From positions 1 to 64,000 of the forward strand of contig JBAKBP010003230.1 in the NCBI GenBank assembly GCA_037953745.1: a DNA stretch of 64,000 nucleotides, in the 5' to 3' direction. A model generated the notes under the pieces. It saw only the letters and a list, made by a program, of their open reading frames with translations. It had not been told where the DNA came from and ran no database searches. Shown here one piece after another: positions 1 through 11,134 of this stretch. The translations under genes and the position numbers were made by a program. Numbering within the stretch: the stretch's first letter is position 1; each line of letters opens with the position of its first letter. This stretch comes from Lithodes maja. Its lineage: Eukaryota > Arthropoda > Malacostraca > Decapoda > Lithodidae.

Positions 1-150
1 GTGCAGAAGTATGGAGGGAGTGGAAGAGGTGGAGAGGGAAGGCTAAGGTAGTATAGAAGTATGGAGGGAGTGGAAGAGGTGGAGAGGGAAGGCTAAGGTA
101 GTATAGAAGTATGGAGGGAGTGGAAGAGGTGGAGAGGGAAGGCTAAGGTA
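1..150. repeat. 50-bp tandem repeat, three copies
   Basis: A purine-rich unit of 50 bp recurs at about positions 5, 55 and 105 with almost no divergence, which suggests recent expansion or continuing homogenisation. The array is cut by the window start, so the copy number is a minimum. No coding potential is seen. Confidence 0.9.
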
Positions 151-225
151 GTGGAGAGGCATTACAAAAAGTGCTGGTTAGGGTGAGTAATGGGCCGGAA
201 TCAAATTTGGCGCCACCTGAGAGTG

Positions 226-615
226 TTAAAGGGAGGAAGACCGTTTTTCTGGACTCCCTTCTCCCTAATGCTTAGCCCCACTAGTTTTGAGATTATAAGA
301 TATTCGGCCCATTAGTTTGGCGATTTTAACACCTTTCTCCCCATTTCGTTGTCAATTTTAAGACCTTTCGTGGCATTTAGGTTTTCGATTATTTCCTGGC
401 GAGCGATAGCGAGCCTGCAATTTTAAGAGGAACCGGCCTTCGGCCGGGACATTTTTCTACCGAAAAATGTACAAATTTATCTTGGGGGTGTTTTTCTTGT
501 AAGCTTAAGGTGTAAGCTTGTAAGGTGTAAGCTTGATGGTGGTCTAGGGAGGAAACTAAAAACATATATAAATAAATGAATTAATAGACCAAACAAACGG
601 CCATCCTCCCCTTAA
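226..615 (+). mobile_element. TTAA-flanked MITE, family A (copy A1)
   Basis: A roughly 390-bp element is bounded by TTAA on both sides, with GGGAGG-like termini. Inside are two short palindromes that mark the family: a CCTGGCGAGCGATAGCGAGCC-like block near 400 and a CCGGCCTTCGGCCGG block near 435. No ORF is present. TTAA targeting is known for piggyBac and Kolobok DNA transposons, so this is probably a nonautonomous derivative of one of those, but the superfamily is inferred only from the target site. Confidence 0.7.
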
Positions 616-644
616 TCCTTCAAATTGTTGCCCCTACACCATTG

Positions 645-994
645 TTAAGGGAAGATTTGTAGTCATTTATGTGTTTTTTGGTGTGTTTGTTTATTTTATT
701 ATTTATTATTTTTATTAGTTTGCTCCCAAGATCTCCAACAAGCTTTAAAAAATACCCCCAAGACCCCCTTCCAGATAAATTTGGGCATTTTCGGTAGGGA
801 AAGACCCCAGTTGAAGGCCGGTTCCTCCTTATATGCGGGCTTGCTATCGCTGGCCAGGAAAAAAATCGACACCCAAATGGCACGGAAGGTCTTAAAATCG
901 CCAAAGTAATGGGGTGGTGAAGGTCTTAGAATCTCTAAACTATTGGGGCTAAACATGAATGTTAAGGGTGTTAAGACCCCCCCTCCCCCCTTAA
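645..994 (-). mobile_element. TTAA-flanked MITE, family A (copy A2)
   Basis: This is a second family-A copy in the opposite orientation, separated from A1 by only about 30 bp and again bounded by TTAA. The shared internal blocks (GGTCTTAAAATCGCCAAA, GGGGCTAAACATGA) read in reverse relative to A1. Short overlapping ORFs inside it are non-coding shadows. Confidence 0.7.
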
Positions 995-1247
995 TATTTC
1001 AAATAATAATTCATATGAAACTGTTAATATGGTTCTGAATTTGTTATTTCGAGTTGGTAGGCTGTACTTAGGTGCATCTTTATCACAATATTAGCTTGTT
1101 ATTTAAGTGTATATAAAAATATTTGCCAGGCGGGGAAACATTGATTGTAATTTAATCGTTATCATTATTATATCGTCGTGTTTTGTACCAATTTAATAAA
1201 TATCGGTTCTGGCCCACATATTATTGTAATGGATGAGGCTTAGAACA
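995..1247. other. AT-rich unique sequence
   Basis: No ORF, RNA or recognisable repeat is seen between the family-A MITE and the next MITE. Confidence 0.5.
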
Positions 1248-1462
1248 TTAACCCCTTGATGATTATGACGCATTTTGACAGTTTATTCTGACCATCATTA
1301 GACGATTGTGTACAGCTTAGGAAAGATATGTGTGTATTGAAAGGGTAAAGACCATCTCAATAAACCCTCTAACTTCTATATATCCTTCCTAATCTTAATA
1401 CAATTGTTAATTAGAACCAGAATTATAGAAACAAATTGCGTCTTAGATCCTCAAAGGGTTAA
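1248..1462. mobile_element. piggyBac-type MITE, family C (copy C1)
   Basis: A 215-bp foldback element starts TTAACCCCTTGATGATTATG and ends CCTCAAAGGGTTAA. The two halves are near-complementary, with TTAGACGATT... centre-flanking blocks. TTAA plus CCCTTT-type termini are characteristic of piggyBac-like elements. It belongs to the subfamily with ATGACGCATTTTGACAG inner arms. Confidence 0.75.
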
Positions 1463-1505
1463 ATCGGCGGTGGACATGAAAAGGTGGTGTATGTGTTTAT
1501 TTACG

Positions 1506-1592
1506 TGTGTGTGTGTGTGTGTGGGGGGGGGGGGCGTGTGTATCTGTGTGTGAGTGTGTGTCTGTGTGTGTGTGTCTATCTGTGTGTGTGAT
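1506..1592. repeat. (GT)n-rich microsatellite
   Basis: Imperfect GT repeat interrupted by a poly-G run and ATCT variants. Confidence 0.85.
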
Positions 1593-1682
1593 GGTTATGG
1601 GGTGGACTAAACACAAGACCCGCTGACCAATTTACTCACTGAAACAAACTGTCCAGCTTCGAATTTCATGGTGTGTGAACGA

Positions 1683-1683
<1 letters not shown>

Positions 1684-1733
<50 letters not shown>
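1684..1733. repeat. (CT)n microsatellite
   Basis: About 25 uninterrupted CT units. Confidence 0.95.
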
Positions 1734-1736
<3 letters not shown>

Positions 1737-2009
1737 GTTTTACTTTCTTTATCTGGGTCAATGTAAGATAAAGTTGTGAATGTTCTTGGTCGCGTTCCTC
1801 TCTCTTCGTTTCTTTCCTTCGATTGTATACTATTTTTTTTTGTTCTGTATTCCTCTGTTTATCATCACATTTCTCCCTGTTTCCATCCTACTCTTCTCTC
1901 CCATTATATTCTCCTTCTCCCCATCTACCGATTATTTTCTATTCTTTCATCATCATCATCGCCTCACTCATCTTCATCCACTCTTTCATCAGGTACTCTT
2001 ACCTGAATC

Positions 2010-2368
2010 TTAAGGGGAGATTTTGTTTTGCTTCTACTGTATATATATATATATATATATAAAATTATATTTTTTTTAGTTTCATCCCTAGACCTCCATC
2101 AAGATTAAAAGCAGAACTCAGGACCCCCACCCCCCACCCCTACGAAATAAATTTGTACATTTGATGATCGAAAATATTCCCGGCCGAAGGCCGATGCCTC
2201 CTAAACTGCATGCCGGCTATCGTTCGCCAGGGGAAAAAACACACTTAAATGGCACGGAAGGTCATAAACTCGCCACATTAGCCTAATGGGGCGAATGTCT
2301 TAAAATTTAAAATGTAATGGGGCTAAACTTTGGGGAGAAGGAGGTCCAGACCCCCCCCCCCCCCATCC
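2010..2368 (-). mobile_element. TTAA-flanked MITE, family A (copy A3)
   Basis: Starts TTAAGGGGAG and carries the family-A internal blocks (CCCTAGACCTCCATCAA, CCGGCCGAAGGCCG, GGTCATAAACTCGCC). A (TA)n tract lies inside the 5' arm. The right end dissolves into a poly-C run, so the terminal TTAA is not preserved. Confidence 0.6.
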
Positions 2369-2399
2369 ACATTGTTTCCTCCTAATCTTAATCATCGCC

Positions 2400-2790
2400 A
2401 TAATCAGCAGCAGCAGCAGATGCTCACGCTTGCTTAATTGCTTCCCTTTCCTCCTTCTTATTTGGACATATCCTTATCTTCATTCCTTCACTTCTTTCTC
2501 CAGTTCTCCATCCTTCTTCTCTTCATTTTCGTTTCGTGCTCTCCTCATCCACCTCCTTCTCCTTCTCATGTTTCTTATCGTTACCTCTTCCTCCACTTTT
2601 GCTCCTCTTCGTCCTTCTCTTCCACGTATGTCTCCTCCTCCTCCTCCACTTTCGTCCTCCTTACTCCTTCTCCTCCACATCTTTCTCCTCCTCCCGCTTC
2701 CCTTCCTCCTCCCCTTTCGTCCTCCTTACTCCTTCTCCTCCACTTTTGTCTCCTCCTTCTCCTCTTCCTCCTTCTCCACACCTCTGCTTC
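2400..2790. repeat. Pyrimidine-rich TCC/TTC tract
   Basis: Strongly polypyrimidine on the plus strand, which keeps several frames open on both strands. The predicted Ser/Leu-rich and Arg/Glu-rich peptides are composition artefacts. Confidence 0.8.
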
Positions 2791-3534
2791 AAACAACTTG
2801 TGAACACCAACAAAATGGTTGAGACTACGAGAACCAAACACAATTGATCACCCCACAACCCCAAGGCCTCCTCATCACCCCTTCCACAAAGCCCAAAATC
2901 CTATCCCTTCAACTAGCGAACATAGCCCTTAATGAGAGCCGTGGTATAGCACCCTCTTGGCCTCCCCCTTTCAATTGGCTGTCTGTCAAGGACTTAAGGT
3001 CGCTTTTCCAGTCTCAACTCCGCCTGAAAAGCAAAACAAACATTTGTAGCCAAGGACCGTGACTGGGTTGTTAACGTGGGCTTCGTGAATGTCGTTTCCC
3101 CGGACAGGCCCCCCTCTCCCCAATATGCCTTCGTCCAGAGAGTTACAGTATATACACAACGATCTCTAGTAGTGTGATTTAATTCGGGTCCGCTCTCGGC
3201 TCGGCTCTGTCCTCTGTCTCCCCCCCCCCCCCCCCCCCCCATCCTCCTCCTCTCTTGTGTTATGTCCCTTAGTGCTGCTGTTGTTGTTATTACCTCTGTT
3301 GTGTTGTTGTTTCATATTTGAGTGTTGGTGTGTGTTATGAGTCACTGTGTGTTATAATGTGTTGCTGCTGTTGTTACCTCTGTTGTGTGTTGTTATATTT
3401 GTGTTGCCAGTGTATGCTATAATTGATACCATTGTCTATGTTGGTGTATGATGTGTGGTGTGTTAATAATATGTGGTATTGTTGCTGTTGGTGTTACCTT
3501 TGTTGTGTGTTGTTTCATATTTGGGTGTCGGTGC
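2791..3534. other. Unannotated sequence with poly-C tract
   Basis: Mostly unique sequence with a poly-C run at 3221-3240 and GTT-rich degenerate repeats leading into the next minisatellite. No supported gene. Confidence 0.5.
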
Positions 3535-4520
3535 GTGTTATGTATCACTGTGTTATGTGTCATTGTGTCACTGTGTTATATGTCACTGTGTGTTGTGTCA
3601 CTGTGTGTTGTGTCAATGGGTGCTACGTGTCACTGTTATGTGCCACTGTGTGTTATGTGTCACTGTGTGGTATGTGTCACTGTGGTATGTGTCACTGTGT
3701 GGTATGTGTCGCTGTGTGGTATGTCACTGTGTGTTGTGTGTTATGTCACTGTGTGGTATGTGTCACTGTGTGGTATGTGTCACTGTGTGCTTTGTGTCAC
3801 TGTGTGGTATGTGTCACTGTGTGGTATGTGTCACTGTGTGCTATGTGTCACTGTTATGTGTCACTGTGTGCTATGTGTCACTGTGTTATGTGTCACTGTG
3901 TGTTATGTATCACTGTGCATTATGTGCCACTGTGTGTTATGTGTCACTATGTGTTATGTGCCACTGTATGTTATGTGTCACTGTATGTTATGTGTCACTG
4001 TGTGGTATGTGTCACTGTGTGTTATGTCTCACTGTGTGTTATGTGCCACTGTATGTTATGTGTCACTGTGTGGTATGTGTCACTGTGTGTTATGTGTCAC
4101 TTGTGTTATGTGTCACTGTGTGTTATGTGCCACTGTGTTATGTGTCACTGTGTGCTATGTGTCACTGTGTTATGTGTCACTGTGTGTTATGTGTCACTGT
4201 GTTATGTGTCACTGTGTTATGTGTCACTGTGTGTTATGTGTCACTGTTATGTGTCACTGTGTGTTATGTGTCACTGTGGTATGTGTCACTGTGTGGTATG
4301 TGTCACTGTGTGGTATGTGTCACTGTGTGGTATGTGTGCTGTGTGTTATGTGTCACTGTGTGACACATAACATAACATGTTATAACATGTTATATACATA
4401 ATATATATAACATGTTATATACATAACATGTATAAACATAACATGTGTGCTATGTGTCACTGTGTGCTATGTGTCACTGCGTTATGTTTCACTGTGTGTT
4501 ATGTGTCACTGTGTTACAAT
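3535..4520. repeat. 17-bp TGTGTTATGTGTCACTG minisatellite
   Basis: Dozens of 17-bp units with 14-bp variants. Because both lengths and their junctions avoid stops, all three plus-strand frames stay open for about 300 codons, giving Cys/Val/Met/Tyr-rich peptides that are not believable proteins. A palindromic AACATGTTAT cluster interrupts the array at 4365-4445. Confidence 0.9.
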
Positions 4521-4702
4521 AGTGTTGCTGTTGTTGTTATCACTGGTGTGTGTTGTTTTTTCATATTTGGGTGTTGGTGTGTTTAGTGTGTCACTGTGTT
4601 ATAATAGTGTTGCTGTTGTTGTTATCTATGTTGTGTGTTGTTGTTTTGTATTGGGTGTTGGTATAATATGTGTTGTCATTCCGTATATACTGTGATACCT
4701 TC

Positions 4703-4904
4703 TTACCCTTTCAAGATACGATGACGCATTTTATTTCTGTTTTCTGACGATTTTGTTCAGATTAGGAAGGGTATATGGAAGTCAGAGTTAATAAAGATTG
4801 TCTTTCCCCATTTAATTCCTGCAGATCCTTTCTAAGCTGCAATAAGTCGTATAATGATAGCCAAAACAAACTGTCAAAATGCGGCATAATTCTCAAAGGG
4901 TTAA
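4703..4904. mobile_element. piggyBac-type MITE, family C (copy C2)
   Basis: Foldback element with a degenerate left end (TTACCCTTTCAAGATACGAT) and a right end ending AAAGGGTTAA. Same subfamily as C1 (GACGCATTTT inner arm). Confidence 0.65.
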
Positions 4905-4975
4905 ATTTGTCCATATTGAATGTCCCACTTCCCTTATGACTTCAATTGCATTATATATGTGTTGTTGGTCATTAT

Positions 4976-5265
4976 CATTATGTGTTGTTATTATGTGTTG
5001 TTATTATGTGTTGTTATTATGTGTTGTTATTATGTGTTATTATTATGTGTTGTCATTATGTGTTGTTATTATGTGTTGTTATTATGTGTTATTATTATGT
5101 GTTATCATTATGTGTTGTTATTATGTGTTGTTATTATGTGTTGTTATTATGTGTTGTTATTATGTGTTGTTATTATGTGTTGTCATTATGTGTTGTCATT
5201 ATGTGTTGTTATTATGTGTTGTTATTATGTGTTGTTATTATGTGTTGTTAGTATGTGTTGTTATT
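4976..5265. repeat. 13-bp GTGTTGTTATTAT minisatellite
   Basis: About 22 copies of a 13-bp unit. Since 13 is not a multiple of three, the unit cycles through all frames; the open frames are artefacts. Confidence 0.9.
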
Positions 5266-5278
5266 CATTTTGTTGTAG

Positions 5279-5615
5279 TTAAGGGGAGGTTTCCACTTGA
5301 GGGATTTTTTTCTTGACTCCTTTCTCCCTCATGTATAGCCCCATTGCTTTTCTATTTTTAAGACGTTCGCCCCATTATTTTGACGATTTTAAGAACTTTC
5401 GACCCATTGCTGTCAATTTTAAGACCTTTCGTGCCATTTAGGTGTCGATTTTATCCTGGCGAGCGATAGCGAGCCTGTAATTTAAGAGGAACCGGCCTTC
5501 AGCCGGGACATTTTTCTACCGAAAAATATACAAATTTATCTTGAAAGGGGCTCAAAGGGGTGTAATCTTAAGCTTGATGGATACCTAGAGACCAAACTAA
5601 AAAAAAAAAACTTAA
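5279..5615 (+). mobile_element. TTAA-flanked MITE, family A (copy A4)
   Basis: TTAA-bounded 337-bp copy in the A1 orientation. It carries the CCTGGCGAGCGATAGCGAGCC palindrome near 5455 and the CCGGCCTTCAGCCGG palindrome near 5490. Confidence 0.7.
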
Positions 5616-5659
5616 TGCTTTGGGTATTGATACTTGTGTTAAGAAATAGTGTGTCTGTA

Positions 5660-5876
5660 TTAACCCCTTCAGTACCAGGGACGTCCTTTTGCATCATATT
5701 CTGGCAACTATTACACGATTTTGTTCAGCTTAGGAAGGACCTCTAGCGATCATAAGACTTCAAACTTTCTCAACCAACCCTTTTAACTACCACCTATCCT
5801 TTCCTAAGCTGTATAATATCGTCTAAATATAGTTAAATTGAAATAGAAAACACGTCGCTGGTACTCAAAGGGTTAA
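5660..5876. mobile_element. piggyBac-type MITE, family C (copy C3)
   Basis: 217-bp foldback element running from TTAACCCCTTCAGTACCAGG to CTCAAAGGGTTAA. It belongs to the second subfamily, with GTACCGGNGACGTC-type inner arms. Confidence 0.75.
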
Positions 5877-6192
5877 TTCAAACTTTTGTTGTGTATATCC
5901 CCTATTAATTAAACACCTGAAATATCAAGTTATTTGCACATCTACCAAAGGGTTTGAGGGGCCTCTCTAATAGTGTTGTGCCTGAGAATCGACTATTTAT
6001 GCTCTTCAGCGAGACAGGCGCCCTCTCGAACCTGCCTCACTCCTATTATCACGGATGTAAACAAAAATACACTAGCGCCGCGATAAGGTAGATTTTTTAT
6101 CCCGCCGAGAAGAGGCAGAGTGAACCTATTGCTGCACCGATATTAGGCAATCTCTCCTAACCTAATAAAGTTTATCCTAGTTTATATTATTC
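5877..6192. other. Unannotated unique sequence
   Basis: No supported feature between two family-C MITEs. Confidence 0.4.
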
Positions 6193-6406
6193 TTATCCCG
6201 TTCAGTACCGGTGGCTTCCTTTTAACTTTATGCTGGGTACTATTAGACGATTTTGTTCAGTTTAGAAATGGTCTACAGCACTTAACAGGCTTCGAAATAT
6301 CTCAAATAACCCTTTTACAACCAAATATCCTTCTTAAACTCCATAAAATAGTCTAAATATAGCTAAAATAGAATTAAAAAGACGTCGTCGGTACAGAAGG
6401 GGTTAA
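6193..6406. mobile_element. piggyBac-type MITE, family C (copy C4)
   Basis: 214-bp foldback copy with a TTAT left edge and an intact GGGGTTAA right edge. Its right arm (AACTCCATAAAATAGTC) is the ancestral form of the unit amplified at 48.8-49.9 kb. Confidence 0.7.
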
Positions 6407-6531
6407 CCCCAATGGAAATACGCCTAACGGCCTTATTGGGCTATCCTTAGTTGGAATTATGCAAGGCTGGTACATGTCATATTTGTAACATACTATGTGG
6501 TACCAACTCTGTAAATTGCTAACTGAATAAA

Positions 6532-6566
<35 letters not shown>

Positions 6567-7429
6567 TATATGTCCATATAAAATGTAGTATTCGATTATA
6601 ATTAGGTACTTTGAAGTGTTATTATGGGTTTGCAGTGAGCCAATCAGTGTATAAAAGTAAATCATATGTACAGTCACTATTAAAATTTCCTATACCTCTT
6701 ACGTTTATCAGTACTTAAAACCATCGCAACATAAATCATTGGAAAACACTGTAGTTGTGAAAAGGAAACTATCTTGTATTTTACACGTTGTTAAAATGAC
6801 CTTCGCAATTTACTTAAATAATGTATAATTGAAAGCGCAGGAGGTCCACGAATATTAAGAGATCATCCACTCGGCCCCATCTCAGTTGTAAAAAAAAAAA
6901 CCCGGCGGCTCTTCACAGGCATCGCAGGTAAGATCTGAAGCACCTGTCATCACCTGCTTTATATCCCACTCTTCAGGAAAGATGGTATTGATTAATTATT
7001 TATATGTTAGCCATTGAAAGTGCTGAGAGTACGCGATAAGTGATAGGTATCTTTAGTAATCCCTTTACTATGGAAACCCTTACCTGGCGTTTCTGATAAA
7101 TGCTCTTATCAGAATTTGTTCACGAAATATAATTAATTTTCATTTGTTTAATTTATTTTATTAATTAGGGTTATTTGTAAGTTAATTGGTAGGCTGGTAA
7201 TAATATTAATTCAATCTAGTTGCCAATACCAGTGCAATTTAGTCTCAAAATCTAACCAGAATGAAGTAACGAATTTAAAGTTGACGCTAAAATATCTCGT
7301 GTGATACCCCTTAGCTATATAACCTCTTTTCTAGGGTGAGTAAAATCCTCTAATGTTAGCCAGCTTCACAGGTAAGAGTGATCTGAAGTACCTGTCATCA
7401 CCTGCGTTATATCCCACTCAGGAGGAAGG
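6407..7429. other. AT-rich unique sequence with a dispersed duplication
   Basis: Contains a (TAT)n tract at 6534-6563 and two copies, at about 6911 and 7362, of a 60-bp segment including CACCTGTCATCACCTGC and TATATCCCACTC. The second copy leads directly into the AG-rich array. No ORF of note. Confidence 0.5.
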
Positions 7430-7573
7430 CGGGAGGCGATAAGTGATGGATATTGATTGATGATTTATATGTTTGGGTGTGTTGAGAGGAGGTGGTGAGA
7501 GAGAGGGAGAGAGCTGGCGATAAGTGATGGATATTGATTGATGATTTATATGTTTGGGTGTGTTGAGAGGAGG

Positions 7574-7610
<37 letters not shown>

Positions 7611-7864
7611 GGCGATAAGTGATGGATATTGATTGATGATTTATATGTTTGGGTGTGTTGCGAGGAGGTGGTGAGAGAGAGAGGGAGAGAGAGCTGGCGA
7701 TAAGTGATGGGTATTGATTAATGATATACAGTATGTGTTTGGGTGTGTTAGAGATATATATGTATTAGCTTTGTGGAAAGAGAGAGAGAGAGAGAGAGAG
7801 ATGTCGATAAGTGATGGGTATCAATTAATGATTTAAATGTTTAGGTGGTGAGAGATAGAAATTG

Positions 7865-7938
<74 letters not shown>

Positions 7939-8031
7939 GAACTGTCAATAAGGGATGGGTATTGATTACAGATATACAGTATATTTTGGGGTGTGTTGAG
8001 AGGAAATAGAGATATGTTATTATTAGCTTTG

Positions 8032-8065
<34 letters not shown>

Positions 8066-8287
8066 TCAATGAGTGATAGGTATTGATTAATTGTTTATAT
8101 GTTTGGGTGTGTTGAGAGAAAAGAGATATATGTTTTTGTTAGCTTTGTGGAGACAGAGAGATTTACACAGATTTACATAGATACACTGGCCACACAGACC
8201 TTACGATCCAAACGAAGTGGTCAGGACTTAATTCTTGTAGAGATGGCATATCCGATAGAAAGGGAAAATTGAAGGATAGGATAGAAC

Positions 8288-8359
<72 letters not shown>

Positions 8360-8450
8360 TTACCGATGGTGATAAGTGACATTACTGATTAATGATATAT
8401 TTGTTTGGGTGTCTTGAGAGTAGGGGATGGGGGATAGAAATTGTTATTAG
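7430..8450. repeat. Composite minisatellite of ~75-140 bp units with (AG)n cores
   Basis: The block GCGATAAGTGATGGATATTG plus TTTATATGTTTGGGTGTGTTG recurs at about 7438, 7512, 7610, 7697, 7803, 7943, 8068 and 8368. Each copy is followed by an (AG)n tract of different length, the longest near 7868-7940 and 8290-8357. Unit length varies because the AG tract expands. Confidence 0.8.
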
Positions 8451-8866
8451 TGTGAGTGTGTGGGTGTGGGTGTGGGCGTGGGTGTGTTGGGGGAGGGTTT
8501 GGGTGTGGAGAAAGAGAGAGAGATATCTCTTTATTGCAGACATTTATGAAGCATTCAGAAACTATTTCTTCACACCAATATAAACAAGAGGAATTTGTGG
8601 TCATAATTGGCATACATTCATTGCATGCTCTTCAATATTGCCTCCGATTCCTTAATATTGATTGTTTGGATTATGTGTATTCAGTTTCTGAGAGTGTCTA
8701 TATCACCTGTCAGAGGGTGCTTAAAATATTACACCTTATCTATGAATCGAATTGATAGCTTATATTAATTGTTTTGCCTTATCTACGCTGTATAAACTTA
8801 TTTTTCTTGCATATACATCATGTCGTCATTTGCCTATTGTGCATTAATATCGAGGGACGATTATTT

Positions 8867-8902
<36 letters not shown>

Positions 8903-8910
8903 ATCCGTTC
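8451..8910. other. GT-rich tract and AT-rich unique sequence
   Basis: (GTGTGG)n-like sequence at 8450-8510 followed by AT-rich sequence and a (CA)n tract at 8872-8900. No supported gene. Confidence 0.5.
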
Positions 8911-8929
8911 TTGTTAACCCTTCGACTAC

Positions 8930-9990
8930 CGGACACTTTTTCTCCTCCTACCTTCCTCTTTCACCTTCACCACTACCCATCTCCTATAAGCCTTCCCTAT
9001 CCACCGCCCCTTCCTTCTCCAACTCTTTCTCCATCACTTCTACGCTACCTCTCACCACCACTAACGCCATCCACACATCTCACCATCAAACCCTCTCCTT
9101 CAAAACTTTCGAATCCACCACAACTTCCTTCTCCACCTCGTTCTCCATCACATCTACGCTACCACCACCACCACCACCACCATCCCCACCTCTTCTTACC
9201 AGCAAACCCTCTCTTCCAAACCTTCCCAATCCACCACCAATTCCTTCTCCACATTCTACAACTCAATCGCCATCACCTCTACGCTACCTTCACCACCACC
9301 ACCATCCCCACCTCTCCTCACCATCAAGTCCTCTCCCCCAAACCATCCCAATACACCACCAATTCCTTCTCCACCTCGTTCTCCATCACATCTACGCTAC
9401 CACCACCATCCCCACCTCTTCTTACCAGCAAACCCTCTCTTCCAAACCTTCCCAATCCACCACCAATTCCTTCTCCACATTCTACAACTCAATCGCCATC
9501 ACCTCTACGCTACCTTCACCACCACCACCATCCCCACCTCTCCTCACCATCAAGTCCTCTCCCCCAAACCATCTCAATACACCACCAATTCCTTCTCCAC
9601 CTCGTTCTCCGTCACCTTTACGCTACCACAACCACCACCATCCTCATCCTCACATCTCCTCACCATCAAACCCTCTCTTCCAAACCTTCCCCTTCCACCA
9701 CCACTTCCTTCTCCACCTTTTCCAACTCGTTTTCCATCACCTCTACGCTACTTTCACCAACCACCACCACCACCACCGTCACCACCCCCATCCTTACCTC
9801 TCCTCACCATCAAACCCTCTCTTCAAAACCTTCCCCATCCACCACCACTTCCTTCACCTTTTACAACTCTTTCTCCATCACCTCTACACCACCTTCACCA
9901 CCAACAATCCTCATCACCACCTCCCCTCTCCTCCAAACCTTCCCCAACCACCTCCTCCTCCTTCTTCAGTTTACCCACTCGATTTTTTAT
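8930..9990. repeat. C/A-rich minisatellite with ~226-bp higher-order period
   Basis: Blocks such as CCACCAATTCCTTCTCCAC and CCATCACCTCTACGCTACC recur at about half and full periods of 226 bp (for example 9241 and 9467). The purine-poor composition leaves a 368-codon frame open at 8911-10017, rich in Ser, Pro, Thr and His. The frame changes register between repeats, so I treat it as a repeat and not a protein. Confidence 0.75.
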
Positions 9991-10067
9991 GATAGAGGAC
10001 CCTGGGTACTCCACTGAAGCGAGTGTTGCGGGATCACGACCCTGCCAACACTCGGCTTCGTGGAGTT

Positions 10068-10440
10068 GGAAATATCTTTGGAAGTGGCTAATAGAACTGG
10101 GAAAAGTGCAGTCATAACACGTTTTTCTTGTGGAATGAAGATGTCTATATTATCCGTGTGCGTTTATATTACATGGATACACATATCAATTTGTTTATGC
10201 ATTAATATTTTTGCATAATAGCTGCCAGGATTGTTAGGTTGGGAATATCTTGGGAAGTGGCCATTAGAACTGGACAAAATGCAAATATAGTATGTTCTTT
10301 TGGGGAGTAAAGGTGAGCAGTTTTATCTGCAAAGTTGCGTTTATATTACATGGATACACATATCAATCTGTTTATACATTAATATGTTTGTACAGTTGGA
10401 AATATCTTTTGAGAGTGGCTAATTCTCTGGTATTTCTTAC
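10068..10440. repeat. Diverged ~165-bp direct duplication
   Basis: Two copies, starting near 10068 and 10240, share TTGGAAATATCTTTGGAAG, AGAACTGG and TTTATATTACATGGATACAC. A third partial copy starts near 10398. Function unknown. Confidence 0.7.
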
Positions 10441-10805
10441 ATACTGGTTGTGATAAACATGATACATGTATTTAGTTGTATATATTCAGTATCTCGTTAA
10501 ATTTAACATGTCATGATATTTTGATAACCTCCGATATTAACAAGGAAATGTAAGTGAAATACATTAACGTATAACAGTTCTATGGACTTAATAAGATAAA
10601 CAGAGAGAGAGAGAGAGCAGTTAAACACAACAATGACCACCCAACACCTTTATTAAGCAAACAGAACAATCTTGACTGAACCAATCAACTCCTGAACCCA
10701 CCCGAACGTGCCTTTCCGCACTCGTCCTTCTCTCAGGCTGTGTTCAATTGGACTTTGATAATATTTGCCTCACCTATTCTAAATCCAGTTGTTATATTTG
10801 GTATG

Positions 10806-10808
<3 letters not shown>
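10441..10808. other. Unannotated unique sequence
   Basis: AT-rich, no supported ORF or RNA. Confidence 0.4.
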
Positions 10809-10882
<74 letters not shown>

Positions 10883-10884
10883 TC
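10809..10884. repeat. (CT)n microsatellite at the 5' edge of the CR1 copy
   Basis: About 36 CT units with one interruption, directly upstream of the repetitive 5' UTR of the retrotransposon. Confidence 0.95.
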
Positions 10885-11134
10885 AACGCTGGTAGCCTAT
10901 TATTGCGTATTTCAATTTTTAAAAAAAACTTTTGGTTAGGCTATCGCCCCTGGAAGCCTAATTCTGCGTATCTCAACATTTTTGTTTTCGGTTAGGCTAT
11001 CACCCCTGATAACCTATTTCTGCGTATTTCAGCATATTTGTTTTCGGTTGAAGTGATTGAAGTGTTTTTAAAGTGAGTGAAGTGTTTTAAAGTGAGTGAA
11101 TTGTTTTTTAAGTGAGTGAAGTGATCTGAAGAAA

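Noticed and set aside
620..956. Two minus-strand ORFs of 94 and 85 codons
   Set aside because: They fall inside a nonautonomous family-A MITE and are not conserved in other copies.
2430..2864. Arg/Glu-rich or Ser/Leu-rich ORFs on both strands
   Set aside because: A polypyrimidine tract lacks stops in most frames; no conserved motif.
3423..4401. Three overlapping ~300-codon plus-strand ORFs
   Set aside because: They lie in a 17-bp minisatellite that keeps all frames open; peptides are simple Cys/Val/Met/Tyr repeats.
8911..10017. 368-codon Ser/Pro/Thr/His-rich ORF
   Set aside because: Sequence is a C/A-rich minisatellite whose period is not a multiple of three, so the peptide changes register between repeats. 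No start context, domain or signal supports a protein.
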